Assembly: GCA_028023455.1 (NCBI GenBank)
Contig: JAQFVV010012668.1
Span: 746,001-810,000, forward strand
DNA length: 64,000 nt
Direction of reading: 5' to 3'
Source: Epiperipatus broadwayi
Lineage: Eukaryota > Onychophora > Udeonychophora > Euonychophora > Peripatidae
Shown: one piece after another, positions 48,570 to 60,705 of the stretch
Numbering within the stretch: the first letter of the stretch is position 1
Layout: the number at the start of each line of letters is the position of its first letter
The notes under the pieces: model-generated
Database searches by the model: none
What the model saw: the letters and a program-made list of their open reading frames with translations, nothing else
What the model was told of the DNA's origin: nothing
Program-made: the position numbers and the translations under genes

Positions 48570-48831
48570 TTATTATAACAGACAAAACTTTCTATACATA
48601 TTGCCACTCAGTGCAATCCAGAGTAATCAATGGATGCCAGAAGGCTTGTGCATAAAACTCCCATCTAGTGCCTACTCATCCAATATCCTCAGATTAGTTT
48701 CTGGCTTGTGGCCTTCATCAGTGAGGAGCCTTGGATCTGAGAGCACTGCAATATGTAAAGAGAGTTTTGTCTGTTTTAATAACAGTTAAGAGCAAGCATA
48801 AAAAATAGTGATCATGTGATGTTTATTGGCT
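48570..48831 (+). mobile_element. Hammerhead-palindrome family, single-arm copy in PLE
   Basis: This 262-bp insert is flanked by a perfect 14-bp direct repeat, taaatttataaatg (48556-48569 and 48832-48845). Its tips are inverted: aacagacaaaactttctata at the left and agagttttgtctgtt near the right. After the right tip comes the family tail (agcaagcataaaaaatagtg, gatcatgtgatgtttattgg, ct). Unlike the copy at 29.76 kb it has only one body arm, with one hammerhead on the minus strand. Removing insert plus one repeat copy rejoins the PLE frame between NKFIN and RLIENKI, which confirms the boundaries and shows that the PLE was there first. Confidence 0.88.
48678..48736 (-). ncRNA. Hammerhead ribozyme (type I), best-preserved copy
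   Basis: Minus strand. Stem I distal atccaa/ttggat (48731-48736 with 48678-48683, 6 bp), an internal loop (ggct opposite ata), and stem I proximal cctca/tgagg (5 bp). Core ctgatga (complement of 48715-48721), stem II ggc-cacaa-gcc, gaaac (complement of 48697-48701), then taatc with the predicted cut between 48692 and 48691. The consensus of other copies has tagtc at the last position. An internal loop in stem I facing loop II is the arrangement that allows the tertiary contact of fast natural hammerheads. Confidence 0.75.
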
Positions 48832-49112
48832 TAAATTTATAAATGATAATATTAGATTAATAGAAAATAAGATAGATTATATAAATAATAATAAAAAAGT
48901 AGTAACAAAGTTAATTATATAGGTATAAAGACAGAGAATAATTATATAGTTAAAGATTTAAAGTTATAGGTAAAATTAATAAAAAAATTAGTAATATAAT
49001 AAATGTTAAAGTAGTTAATAAAAAAAGAAAAAATATGATTAATCTTTTAGAACATACATACATTAGTAATTACAATAAAAATTCATATGTGAAATAAATG
49101 GAATATATAAAA

Positions 49113-49147
49113 TTAAACCACTAAACATCACATGATCATCATTTATT
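49113..49147 (-). mobile_element. 35-bp tail fragment of hammerhead family in PLE
   Basis: ccactaaacatcacatgatc and the following atcatttattatgctt are the family's 3' tail read backwards. It interrupts the PLE GIY-YIG text between EINGIYKI and NCKKC. Only a short ttaa is common to both sides. Confidence 0.55.
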
Positions 49148-49799
49148 ATGCTTAATTGCAAAAAGTGTTAAATTAATAATCTAAAAGTAAATTATGTAGA
49201 AGAAATAAAAAATTCAATATATAGAAGAATTACAACAAGGTATGAGTTTGAAAAGAATTGTATAAGAATGATACAATTTACAAACAATAAAAGGGATAGA
49301 AAAGTAAAAGAGGCTATTATATTAATAATATTATGCCAGTATTAAAAAGAGATTTGGGTCTAAAATTTTTTTTTTGATATATGAAATAAAAAAGATTTAA
49401 TTATATAAAAAATAGAAAGGAGTTGGTAATAGTATAAATATAAAATGTACTAATAATATAACTGTAAAATTTAAAGTTTGAATTTAGCAGTTGAGATTTG
49501 GAGATAGAAGTGAAATTTCGGTGGGTAAAAATGTGTTAAAATAATATTATAGATTAACATAAATTACAAATATTGACTGTTAATAAAATGAATAGTAATA
49601 ATGTAAAGTATAAAAGATATAAAATTAAATATTTAAAAGAATAATAAGAGTAAAATAAAAAAAAAGAATATATATGATTATAAGAGGTATTAATTGATAA
49701 ATATAGAATGTAAAAAAGGTAAAAAATATATAATATTTAAAAAGTAATAATTAAATAATGATTATAAGATGTATATAAAATGTAAAATTATATGTTCAT

Positions 49800-49870
49800 G
49801 TATAGTTCTGAAAAAGATTGCTCAGACAATGAAAACTGTCACAGAGGGTTGTAATCAAAACATTGTAAAA
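49800..49870 (+). ncRNA. Degenerate hammerhead-like motif, third PLE tip
   Basis: ctgaaaa, hairpin attg-ctcaga-caat, gaaaac, tgtc. The layout matches the tips of the 38.7-kb PLE, but the conserved G of CUGANGA is changed, so activity is unlikely. Confidence 0.35.
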
Positions 49871-50107
49871 CATTAATAAAGAACATAGATGATTTAATAT
49901 TATAAAAAAGAAACACTTATAACAATTTAAGCTATATTTTTTTTTTTTGTTATTTTTAATGGTTATAAGTGGAATTTTACAATATAATTTTATTGTTTTA
50001 CTTCATCTTGACAATATTCATTTGGGTTTTAGAAATGGGCATTTCAATAAATTTTATTTTGTTCCAAATACATTTTTATTGACAATTATGAAATAATAAA
50101 AACTAAC

Positions 50108-50215
50108 CATTTGATTACAAATTTCATTTTACTACTTTTTTCTAATATTTCAAAAATTGAAATATTATTTTTAAGAATAATTTTGATTTTTAATTTTATA
50201 TTTCTAAAATATAAT
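50108..50215 (-). repeat. Inverted repeat bracketing third PLE, right
   Basis: Reverse complement of 47867-47962 (see that entry). Between the PLE tip (49912) and this repeat lie about 195 bp of T-rich sequence not matched on the left. Confidence 0.7.
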
Positions 50216-50229
50216 TTTAAATATAATAA

Positions 50230-53200
50230 CAAATAAAGGTTAATTCATTAAAGTAAAAAGTTGGAAATGCAACCAAAACAGTTGCTAGAGGCTATCAAAA
50301 ATGTTTTAAATTAAAGTTAGTAAAAAATTTAAATTGCTAATAACAAAATAAGAAATAGTACAAAAAAAAAAAAAATACAAAAAGGAATTTCATAACTTGT
50401 ATTTAGTATTATAATTTTTATTATTATAAAACTTTGTGCATGTTTAATCCATGTTCTCATGTATGTTTTAAAATAAATAGATGGATAATACAGTAATATG
50501 TTAATATTCATACATTGTATATGTGGATTATTGTCAATATGTAAAAGTAAATAATTCTGCTACGGAACCAATTAAACACTATTCCTATAAGAATTTAGCT
50601 TTTGTTCATGATTTTGAACATCAAGCAATTTTGCTCTCTGTATTATAAACAATCAAGAAACAAAAGAAGAATATTAACATTCTAAATAAAAAAAAACAAC
50701 AAATCTTTTATAATATTCAACTACCCTTTTCCAAATTATTAATTAAAAACTTATTCTCAAATCAAAATAACCTACCTATATCCATTGAAACTATAATTAA
50801 TACACTAGCTAAAGCCTACTTATTATAACATGCCAAAATCATGCTCATTAATATCCTAATATTCCTCAAATAGTATATTGCATATCAATCATTAATTACA
50901 CTACTTCTTTCAAAAAGGAAATAAATTCCTTGCACACCAAATTGATATGGGGAAAAAAGACTGCGGTAATGTGTATCAGAACTATACAAAAAATGCTACT
51001 AACAATGGATTCTTACTCCATTCTATCCATATAATCCACACTAAAAACAGTTAATGTAATTATCAAATTTCTAACAATTTCCTCTGACTCTCAGAAATTT
51101 AATTGCATTACTGAAATGATACACTATAACCAGTTAAGAATACCCTGTTCAAAAACTTTCTCAATATCCTTGCCACATTCTCCATCCTTTATCGACTAAA
51201 ATAAATTACTGGCAAGTTTTAATAATCTTGTTAACAAATAGAGCAGTTAGTTATTAACATCCAACTATTTCTTCATTGCACAAATAAACAGATTATTCTA
51301 AAATTTAAATTCTGGTACTTAGAGGCAACTATCTTAATTTCCCTACCAAGATTAATTTAGGATTAATTTGTAGCTTTTCAGCTAAAAAAATTTTTCTGCC
51401 AATGCAGATTCAATATTTCTACCCCTACCAATAAGAGAAAGAACATAAATGCTCATCACTTCAAATTTATGGACCTCTCATTATATCTATCACTAACACC
51501 CAATTGACCTTACTCATAATGCTCATCAACAGCATAGAGAGAGGATTCTTCCCGAGCAGTAGACCAACCATTTTTATTCTATTCACTTCTGTTTCAATAC
51601 AATCTCAAAAAACAAAACAAATCTACAATTACATTTTTACAACAAAATAAAATTAAAATTAGTGATCAAACACTCACACCTCCAAATATATATATATATG
51701 CAGTCTAATGGAACTTAATAACTTATTTACATGACTGTAATAACTGATCATTAAAATTAGAATATGATCTTTGCTTTATTACTTAATACTCTTCATTAAC
51801 CATATAGTTTTCTCACTTAAAAATTCATATATAATAAATCAACCACTCAATACACTAATCCATAAAACAGTTTAAACTTAATAGCACACCTCATATCCTA
51901 ATTAATTCTCCACTACTTATATATAATTCTCTTTGAATTTGATATAAATAACAAATATATGTATATAGATATGCACTATTAAGTCCCTTAATATCAACTA
52001 AAATATAATATGTATATATGTAAAGCGGTACCATACGCCAAAACTAATATAAATTATATAATCCCATACTTCATCAATAAAGATTAGGTTAAAGTAAACC
52101 TTCCAAAATTAATAACAAGGCTAATTACGGTTTTATATATACATATGTTTTTAATAAAAAAAATTAAAAATATATGACTGTTAACTATTCAGCACTTTAT
52201 AACTTAATTAAATAGTAAAACCTGTTTGCAAAGTTTTTTTTTCTAATTGTTATAAATTAATAGTATTATTCAATGACAGTTTAACTGTCTTGATAACAAA
52301 TAAAATTATTTCAATATTTAACTAGGAAAAAATTATGCCAACCCATTTTTCAATTTGAAAAGATATTTATTTGAACAATAACATGCCATTATACAAAGTA
52401 ATGATAGAAGAATGTTTGAATAACATTAACTATTAGTTAAATAATTGCCATATATCAACTAACAAAACACAATAGTATTTTCTTATAAACATTTATTTTT
52501 ATTTTTTAGCATTCGAAATTTTATTTAACACTTAATAAACACAAATAATAAATGAAAGTAAAAACAAAACAATTTATAATTACAATTAAATACAATGATA
52601 TTTCTTTCTCATTACAATAAAATGTACATTTAAACACACACACACACACACACACAAATCCTTTTTAAAAGCATGATAAATGCCAATAATGGCGCTTTTC
52701 TTTACTAATATAGAAAATACGCACATAACCACTTATTTGATCTTTCAAAACAATTAAAAAATAAATAAACCAACGCATTTTTTTCTTTTTTTTAAAGGTA
52801 TATAATGAACTTAGGTCTGAATCTAAATCAAGATGGTAAAATATATAATATTTTCTTAGACGTAACTTTTAATTATGATTTTGTGTGTGTGTGGGTGTGT
52901 GTATAAATGTAAATTTTAATATTAAAAATTATAAATATACACATAAATGAAAAAGATAAGTTCTTTAATGAAGCAAACAAAAAATTATAACAATTTTAAT
53001 ACTTTATTTTAAATACATACCATCTATATTCGCAGTTTCAATTTTCTTAATTTTGGTCTTAGGGATTCTTTCAAGAAATGCCCTCAAAACAATCCATCAG
53101 CCATTACACAAATATCAGGAATGTAAAAAAGCAGAGGACTGTCAATTGCCTTTGAAAGAGTTTTCAGAAATAAACATACAACCTCTTGTAATTTTCACAT

Positions 53201-55200
53201 GATTGAAAAATAATAAATTATTATTAAAATATGAGAGATGAAACTGATCTGGGGGAGGGGGGGATATGAGATGCATGTTGTGTATTGTCATTATTACAAA
53301 GATTTTATGGAACCATTGTAATTCTTTAGAATCTAATCAATACAGTGTTGTTGATATTTATTTGCAATTGACTATAGCAATAGTGATATAATTATCTTCT
53401 TACTGCTATTTTGTGGATGAATGAATATCATCACATGATGTTTGTACTTTCTGAAATATAATGCATAAAAGTTTATAATTTTCCTTTGTAGATAACTTTT
53501 ATTGACCTTTCTCTGAAAGAATTTCATCATTTTTTAATTTCTAAAAATCTTAGAAATCTCATTACTAAAACAAATGGACTGCAAATGTTTGTTTAAATTA
53601 TCTTGAACAGGATTAAAAAATTCAAATTATTTTTAATATTTCTTAACCTTTTTATGCTCAAATAGACTCTTCTCATCTCTGATAGCATTTTTGAAATAAG
53701 TCAACATACATGCTAATCTCCTTAATAAAAAAATAATTTTTACCTGTATGAAAAAAAAAAGAAAACATTTATAGTACATATTTTAATTCTTGTTTGATTA
53801 AAATGTCAATAAAAATAATTTGTTGTTATTTTCTGATATTTCATCTACCATTCATTATAAATGAACTGTAATTGGATAAAGAGATTAAAATCCTATTTCT
53901 GTTAATTTTTGATTAATGAATTTGTCTGATTCAAGTCCATCATCAATTCTAATTAATCAAATGCATTGCTATCAACTTTTACATTTTTCTTTTCTCAGAT
54001 CTTTCAAATGACATTAGAACATTTCTATGCATATAAATATCTTCTTGAACTAATAGTAATTAACATGAGATAGAAAGGCACGCATATTCTGTAATATCAT
54101 TATGAATAACTCAACTTGCCTACATTATTTATTTGAAACCATTTAAATTTTTTAGAGAGACACACAGAAACATAATTAATAATAAACATTTTTTTTTACT
54201 TTATAGTACAATGAAACAAAACAATAGTATTTTTAATTTTTGGACAAATCTGGGCAGATTGGAAATGTGTATCATAAAACAAGGTAATACTCTAATTCAC
54301 CTCATTCATTTTGGATCCTATTTATGTCAGGGCAACCAACATGCTAATATTGGCAATGAGGTAGCTATTGATAGCTAAAATATAGCTAATATTTATAGAT
54401 TAATCTGAATTGATCAAATGAGTGTTGATGTGCTTATCCTAAAATTAGAATTGTAATACAATGTAACATTTATTAATGATGATAGGGAGGGGTAATGCAC
54501 CCCTATAAGGACTAAGATTATGGTTAACTTTTTAAATTTTTGTAAGCATTTATAATGTCAGCAGAGAAACATTACTTTCATCCAAAATTTAATCAATTTA
54601 ATCTCAAAGAAGTATTAAAATAATACATCATTCAACACCTTATGAATCAAATCTTTTATCATTCAATATTTTTTTATTATCTGGGAATGAATATATCAAT
54701 ATATTACCATATTTGTGAATAATAGTTATATTTTACCAAATAAAACATATCAGTTTGAAAAAATAAATCTCAAGAATGATTATCAAGTATAATCAAAATT
54801 ATAACAGATTATCACTAATATGAACTAATTTTATGCATGTAAGGTACCCAGACAACAACAATATTTCTTTTAATATATATATATTACACTACTTAAACAT
54901 ATGCAATCTATGTTAAAAAATCGTTAAAAATATTTTTCAGAATATAAATAATAACAACAAAACTGATAAAAGTTTTACTAAACTCAATAATCAATAGAAA
55001 TTTCCCTAAACATAACCCTTTTTTCACTGAAAAGATAGTTTTATCTTTTGCCAGCTGCTGGTGGGCAGCAGATGGTTACCTACTAGAAAACTCATTCTTT
55101 TTAATTAATAAATTTCACTACATTTTTCAGATTTTGATTTATAGAATAACTATACAAAATTTTGTCATAATCTTATTGATTGATAACCAATACTGATTAT
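50230..55200. other. Long A+T-rich stretch with simple repeats
   Basis: Nothing coding could be supported. Simple repeats: (CA)n at about 52636-52657, (TG)n at about 52882-52901. The stretch 50.7-51.6 kb is slightly richer in C on the plus strand but has no frame. A plus-strand 81-codon frame at 54133-54378 has no domain. Confidence 0.5.
52635..52658. repeat. (CA)n microsatellite
   Basis: Eleven or so CA units following catttaaa. Confidence 0.9.
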
Positions 55201-55224
55201 GTTGTGTGTGTGGAAAAAAGTTAA

Positions 55225-55330
55225 ATAGATAGATAGAGGAGAAAGTAGGAGGTGGAAAGAGGAAATGAAAAAAAGAAAAAGAGGAGAGTGAAAGCAAAGA
55301 GCCAAGAGGGAGGGAGAGGAGGAAGAGATT
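55225..55330 (+). repeat. Purine-rich tract, about 100 bp
   Basis: Almost only A and G for about 100 bases (tagatagatagaggagaaag, ggaaatgaaaaaaagaaaaa, gagggagggagaggaggaag) with very few pyrimidines. This is a strong strand asymmetry compared with the rest of the window. It could form triplex or act as a nucleosome-excluding tract; that is inference. Confidence 0.8.
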
Positions 55331-55529
55331 TTTAATAATAATTAAATTAAAAAAAATATTTTGCCATAAACTTTATTTCGAGTGAAGATCATTTATATAA
55401 ACAAATTAACTGCCCAATTTTAGACTTAACTTAGTTACGTTGAAAGTTTAATATTATTGTTTTAAAATATATTTGTTTATAGACGGCACATAAAACAAAA
55501 TGCATTACGTTTAATGCATTCTAACACTC

Positions 55530-57040
55530 TAACTCAAGAATTCCCAAACTTTTTTCGATCTCAGACCCCTTTATCAAAAACTTTTAAAACCGTCGATCCC
55601 CTAATCATTAGATTTACTTACTCAAATTAATAAATTTGTACAGTATTCGATATTAAATATCACTTGCAATTAATGAATAAAAAAGATAAAAAAACGAAGG
55701 AATATGGCATTATCTTATGCAACATTTAATATCAAAGCCTGCACAAATGAAAATTCAAGCCAAAAAATACGAAGTTTTTTTTTTTTAAATTTTTGATATT
55801 AATGAAATAAATATCTAAATTAAAACTAAGTACAAATATTGAATCACATTATTGAACATAAAAATGAAGTGAAAAAATCAACATATTCAGACACAATTAA
55901 ACATCAACAATATTACAACACCAAAAGACTTTAATCAGAAAATAAGAATACCAAATAAATTAGAGCTTGGAAAATGAGATGGGTACTCGAGGTAATCTGT
56001 CAACAATTTATCTATGTCCATTTTATTAATGAGTTGTATTCTAAAATCTCCACATTCAATGATATGCAATCAATGTCTTTTCTGAAGCAAGTTTAAAACT
56101 ATACCAAAACCTCTCTCTAGTAGATACAAGCTCCATATGAGGGTTCATAGAGCCGGGTACAGAATTGGAATATCTTGTTGCAGCCAAAACTTTTGATAAC
56201 CCTGTTTGAACTGTACCGTGAGATCCTCATTTGTGCTGATCATTATCAGTTCTCTTGCAAAATTATATTTGATTCTGCACTTGTAATGTATGGGTTTATT
56301 ATCCAGTCCAGTATTTCCAATGATAGAATATCTTTGAACCTAGTTTTGAAATCTAAATGAAGAGACTTCAAGTGGTTGAAGTACAACAAGAGATTTTCTT
56401 CTTGGATTGCGCCTATCTTAAATAAGTTGAGAAATTGGGAAAGCTAAGATCTTGCAATATTTTGTTTTAAAAAAACATTAATCTGGCAACAAAGCCGAGA
56501 TGACTGATTTTGCTTTGGTGAGATTCAAATTGTCTCCTTGCAGTTGTAAATTAATATCATTGAATTTGACAAAGAAGTCAGTTAAATAAGCAATATCTGT
56601 TTTATTTTTAAATAAATTTTCTTTCAAACTGGAATCCTCATCTTCCAAAAACTCTAAAACAGATTGAAAAAGTGCAAAAAATCTCACCAAACAAACTTTA
56701 TGAAAGCCAGTGAACTTTGGTATGGAACAGTCTAGTGATCAAAGAATTACTTTGAATTTTGTTCATAGCTGTTAAAACTGAAGTGATTGATGCAATTTGT
56801 CACTAATGTTCTTGGCTACTAAATGTTATCTATGGAATATGCAGTGAGCTGCAAGCACTTCAGGTATATGTTGTTTTAGGTAACTTATGAAACTGTGATA
56901 ATAACTAACTATAGCTCGAGATCCATCTGTCACACAGATATATTTGTTAATGGAATCACTTTTCCCCTAAAAATAGCTCCATTAAATTAAAAATCAATTT
57001 GCCTCTGATGTCAGTTTTTAAAGTTCTAGCAAAAAGTCTA
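55530..57040 (-). mobile_element. hAT transposon remnant with one terminal end
   Basis: A degenerate hAT transposase lies on the minus strand between about 57010 and 55980. Beyond its 3' side the plus strand reads ttcccaaacttttttcgatc and tcagacccctttatc (about 55540-55575), which is the classic hAT terminal sequence (GGTTCCCAAACTTTTT...GACCCC). The other terminal end was not found, so the 5' part is missing or replaced beyond 57.04 kb. Confidence 0.78.
55980..57010 (-). pseudogene. Degenerate hAT transposase (ZBED5/FAM200-like)
   Basis: Minus strand from about 56960: CVTDGSRAIVSYYHSFISYL and HIPEVLAAHCIFHR match the hAT block C-TDG-x-P-A-M...HC-x-x-HR, including the catalytic-type D and the HC..H. 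Next come LVAKNISDKL and, near 56700-56478, VRFFALFQSVLEFLEDED with NKTDIAYLTDFFVKFNDINL and LQGDNLNLTKAKS, a region highly typical of the ZBED5/FAM200 branch. Then LTVQFKQGYQKFWLQQDIPI with YPAL, near the C terminus that normally leads into the hAT dimerisation region. Several stops and frameshifts interrupt it, so it is dead. The spelling of the central block is good enough to assign the family despite decay. Confidence 0.82.
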
Positions 57041-57414
57041 TTGTAATTAAGTTGAAAATGTGTTAAGAATTATTAAAGTAATCTGCTGATTAAAAAACTT
57101 TAACATAATAAAGTGTCAAGAATTTGACTTTATTTTTCTATTCCTGAATGCTACTTAACTATATATAATAGTCCCCTACTATATAAATGAAACAATGTAA
57201 CATAAGTCAAACCCAAAATATTTGTATGTCATCATTAGCAATTATTCATAAGTGAGTATTGCATTATAAAAAGAATTTGTTAAAAAATTTAGAATTGTAA
57301 AATAAAATAAAATGGTTTTATCTTGGCTAACAATGGATTAATAAAGTAAATGATAAGTTTAACAAGTAAATATAACAACATAAGTATAAAAATAAATAAA
57401 TGGGTTACTGGACG

Positions 57415-57530
57415 ATCATGTAATCTTTAAGCAATATAAGTGATAGGATTGAAATTTGATCCAGAAATTTTTAGTCATTGAATCCATTATTCTATCACTG
57501 AGTTGAATCATATAAAACTTACAAACAAAT
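57415..57530 (-). mobile_element. Possible tRNA-derived SINE fragment
   Basis: On the minus strand, ctcagtgatagaataatgga is A-box/D-arm-like, gactaaaaatttc sits at an anticodon-arm-like position, and tggatcaaatttcaatcc is B-box/T-arm-like, with tRNA-like spacing. No target duplication was established and the 3' body is not defined. It could be chance. Confidence 0.35.
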
Positions 57531-57539
57531 GAACTGTTA

Positions 57540-60500
57540 AACAGTCTTCCATTCAAACAATTTCTGTACAAAAATCAGAAAAATTTTAGTTGTGTAAATA
57601 AATCTTTTATATTAAATAATAACATAAAAATTATTTTAAAATAGTAAATATTTGCTGAGAATTTCAATATTCAAGACATTAAATTTTATATGCAAAAGTT
57701 TCTGTTTTAATTTCTACTTTGAAAAAAACCTGTAAAATATTTTTGTTCTCTAAAATGGATATTCATAAAAACTAATCCAGAAAATGGCATACATATCTAA
57801 GATGGTGAAATTGCCAAATAATCTTAAAATCATAAAGGTAAAAATATCATTATTAATGGAGTAAAGATATTAATAAATGAACTGGAAAAGGCATAGTATC
57901 ATAAAATATTTAGTGTGATCACATAACATGAAGATATAGGGATTAGTTATAGTTATAATCTTATATCATTCTGAAATAATAAAAAAGATAGATAAATTAT
58001 TTACAAAAAAAAAAGACATACTTTGCAGTATAATGAAAGAATTTATAATAACTTACTATATAAATCTGTGCATCAATTTATATATTTTTTCACAAAATAT
58101 ATTTTTTAAAACTGCAGTTAAATATTGTAAACTAGGGATCAGAGTGCTGCTTTAAACTAAGTGCTATTGTGGCATTTTGCATTCCAAATTTCTAATTACC
58201 ACAGAATGCAAGCATTTAGTTGATTTTCTTTTTGCTGAATGTGAGCATCAGGTGTTTTTCTTTCCACTTTGTTATTGCATATATAAAGATTTAATTAGAT
58301 ATTGGTTTTGATTAATCTGTGGAGTATTTGGATGTGTTAGAATTGGAGACTATACTTCAAGAATACTGTATAGAGAATTCTGAAATTTGATCAATATAAT
58401 AGTTAACCTTTGTAAAAAAAAAAAATTGCTATAAAAGTACACTATAATTGTACTTTGATTATTCTTTTGAAACATTTTTTCAAATATAAAGCATAAAAAG
58501 CAAGCTCAGCTTATCTATTCTCATCTAATCACTGATTAAGAGCAAAAATTTGAGTTATCAGATACGTAGTCGCATATTACACATTAATCTTATGTAAACA
58601 TATGTCAAAGTTAGCAACTAAATGTTGATATTTCAGATATTTAAGTTTCTCTAATTAGAATTTTCAGAATTAATAAACCACCAACCAGTAAAATTAAAGG
58701 GCCTTTTGTTATAATCGTTTCAGTATAAATGCTGCTGATGTTTATATTAAACTATAATGAGAAAATCCGAATTAATTTCATAAAATTTCACAGCGACATA
58801 AGTTTTTTGTTTATAATAATTAATTAAAAAATATTTTTTGAGAAAATAATAATTAAGCCATAAATATGAAAATGCTTCTCAGTGGCAAAAATCAGTCAGC
58901 AATCAGAAATGGCAACAGATACGAGAAAGTTGCTTTATTTTAAAATAATATAATTTTTCTCTTTATATTTCTAAATTAGTCTTTATATATACATTTAAAA
59001 ATATGTATTGAATCTTAAAAATTACATTAGTAAATACGAGATTGATAAAAAAAAATCAATATAATTCATGAGGAAAAAGCCTCAAATTTCTCTTTTTTAT
59101 GAGAAAAAAAATTCAGCTTCGGAGTCAGACAGCATTTTGAAGTTCCTTAGTATTATAAAAGATTTTATCAGTCAGAAGAACTTAGAATGTCCATGTAAAA
59201 ATTGTTTCGCATGGAAGCTTAAGATAAAAATATTTAAAATCTTGTACCAATCATAAAGTGAAAAACTTCTCCGACCATTTTATAAATGTTTAATAAACCT
59301 ATCATATATATATAATATAAATTTTATATATAATTTCTTAATACTATATTAGTTTAATAAATAATGCAAACATATAATGAATAAACGTATAATCATTTTC
59401 TATATCACAGAAATTAAAGGTTATTTTCAATATCTCCCCTCCCCCTTTTTTAAAAAAACAAAACAAAAACTGAAACAATCCATATTTGTTAGTATGAAAA
59501 AATATAATTATTTATCTTTCTCTTGTGTATACTTATAAATTTAATGTCATTCTTTTTCAAAGTGCGCATAAAATGTAATTGCAAATACAATTATAAACAT
59601 TGATAAATATTTATAGATACAGTGTTAAAACAATAATGCATTTTTGGTTATATATTTTTTTCCATTTCAAAGTATTAAAAATTTTAACTTATAGATGCAG
59701 CATTAAAAAAATAATGCATTTTTGATAATATAGTTTTTCCCATTTCAAAGTATTAATTTTTTTTAGCTTATTTAAAACTACAACTATAATTTAGAGAATG
59801 AAAGTAATGGGTTTCCCAAAATCATCCTAAATCAGCTTTAACTTATCATAGATTCAAAATAAGTTATAAACTTTTAATATATAATTAAAAAAGTGATAAT
59901 CAATAAATAAATACTTTACTAAGCGTAAAAACAATAAAAAAAACTAACCTGTATAAAATATATTATGAAAATGTATTACTAATAAGAACAATATTCTATG
60001 CCTTTTTAAGTGATATTTTGAAACATTTTATAGTTGTGGTTGCCAATTTAAAATTTTATTGTCAAGATTAACACATAATCAAGGTAACATCCTATTAAAT
60101 TATGACTTGTTAAATTAAAATAAAACATATAAAAAAAATGAGTTAGTATAATATTTTCTAACATATTTTTGGTGATGTGATCAATATATGTATATTTTGT
60201 AATTACCTAAATAATAAAACTATTGTTTTTTCTTTTTTTTTTTTGCTGTGAAGTAATCTGTGACACTTTTCAAAAATTGGTGTCATTTTATTCACTAAAA
60301 AGATGCAGTTCAATTAAATAAAAATTAGATTATTTAAATACAAGTATAATGCAATACACCTCCCCAAGACTGTTTACATTTATGATGAAAATTAAGCAAT
60401 TTTACTTTTTCCAAAAATATTTAAATAAATATTATGCAAAAAAATTATATTTTAACTAATGTATATTTTTTCCATTTGATTTTTTAGAGCAATTTATTGC

Positions 60501-60580
60501 TAGGTGATCATAATTTTTGTTAATTTTATAAGGATTAAAATTTATTTACAATTATGAACAAAGACATATGTTAGTAAATT
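57540..60580. other. A+T-rich DNA, nothing recognised
   Basis: No feature could be supported. A plus-strand 62-codon frame at 59068-59256 is short and matches nothing I know. Near 59620-59760 two similar blocks (cagtgttaaaacaataatgc and gcattaaaaaaataatgcat, each followed by a tatatttttttcc or tatagtttttccc-type line and catttcaaagtatta) form a small tandem duplication of about 75 bp. Confidence 0.4.
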
Positions 60581-60705
60581 ACACAAACCACTAGTACATC
60601 ACATGACCACCATGTCCTATCCTTACACAAGTGCTACCCAATGCAAACTTTAGTATTCAATGGATGCAAGAAGATTTGTGCATAAAGTTCCTATGTAGTG
60701 ATAAC

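Larger units (their letters stand above)
47965..49370 (+). pseudogene. Degenerate PLE RT and GIY-YIG (third element)
   Basis: The frame opens near 47965 with LKNIIELCCKEVTFQFNDRF, then LLIGETSSGVLSNIYMEELE (motif B region; the family consensus has MG-x-x-SS-V-L-S-N-I-Y-M) and FIRIYVDDYLLRFNKTQR (motif C, YVDD). A stop and frameshift follow. Then come NIKFTVEKQGNN, TYLDIKLMKS and, from 48422, the linker NTIHSRIHRIINYCSSKEDY. The 262-bp insert interrupts after NDYPNKF. Downstream the text resumes with RLIENKIDYINNN, YIGIKTENNYI and NKKRKNMINLL, then EINGIYKI (GIY), NCKKC, VNYVEEIKNSIYRR (where YVG has become YVE) and KVKEAIILIIL (Glu region). Several stops make it inactive. Confidence 0.8.
47963..49912 (+). 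mobile_element. Third Penelope-like element, 5'-truncated, with nested inserts
   Basis: Plus-strand PLE related to the one at 38.7 kb (shared spellings such as VNKKR and the PLE tip). It starts inside the RT, after motif A, runs through YVDD, the linker and the GIY-YIG domain, and ends with ctgaaaaagattg, gaaaactgtc and cattaataaagaac near 49807-49885, the equivalent of the PLE tip. Two members of the hammerhead-palindrome family interrupt it: 48570-48831 (14-bp target duplication) and a 35-bp fragment near 49113-49147. Inverted repeats sit on both sides (47867-47962 and 50108-50215). Confidence 0.82.

Noticed and set aside
48570-48845. piggyBac-type MITE (tail often followed by TTAA)
   Set aside because: TTAA appears only at the tail side. 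The five copies with defined ends have 13-14 bp target duplications instead of a TTAA pair.
54133-54378. 81-codon plus-strand open frame as a host gene
   Set aside because: No domain, no splice or coding bias visible, and its length is expected by chance in 64 kb of A+T-rich DNA.
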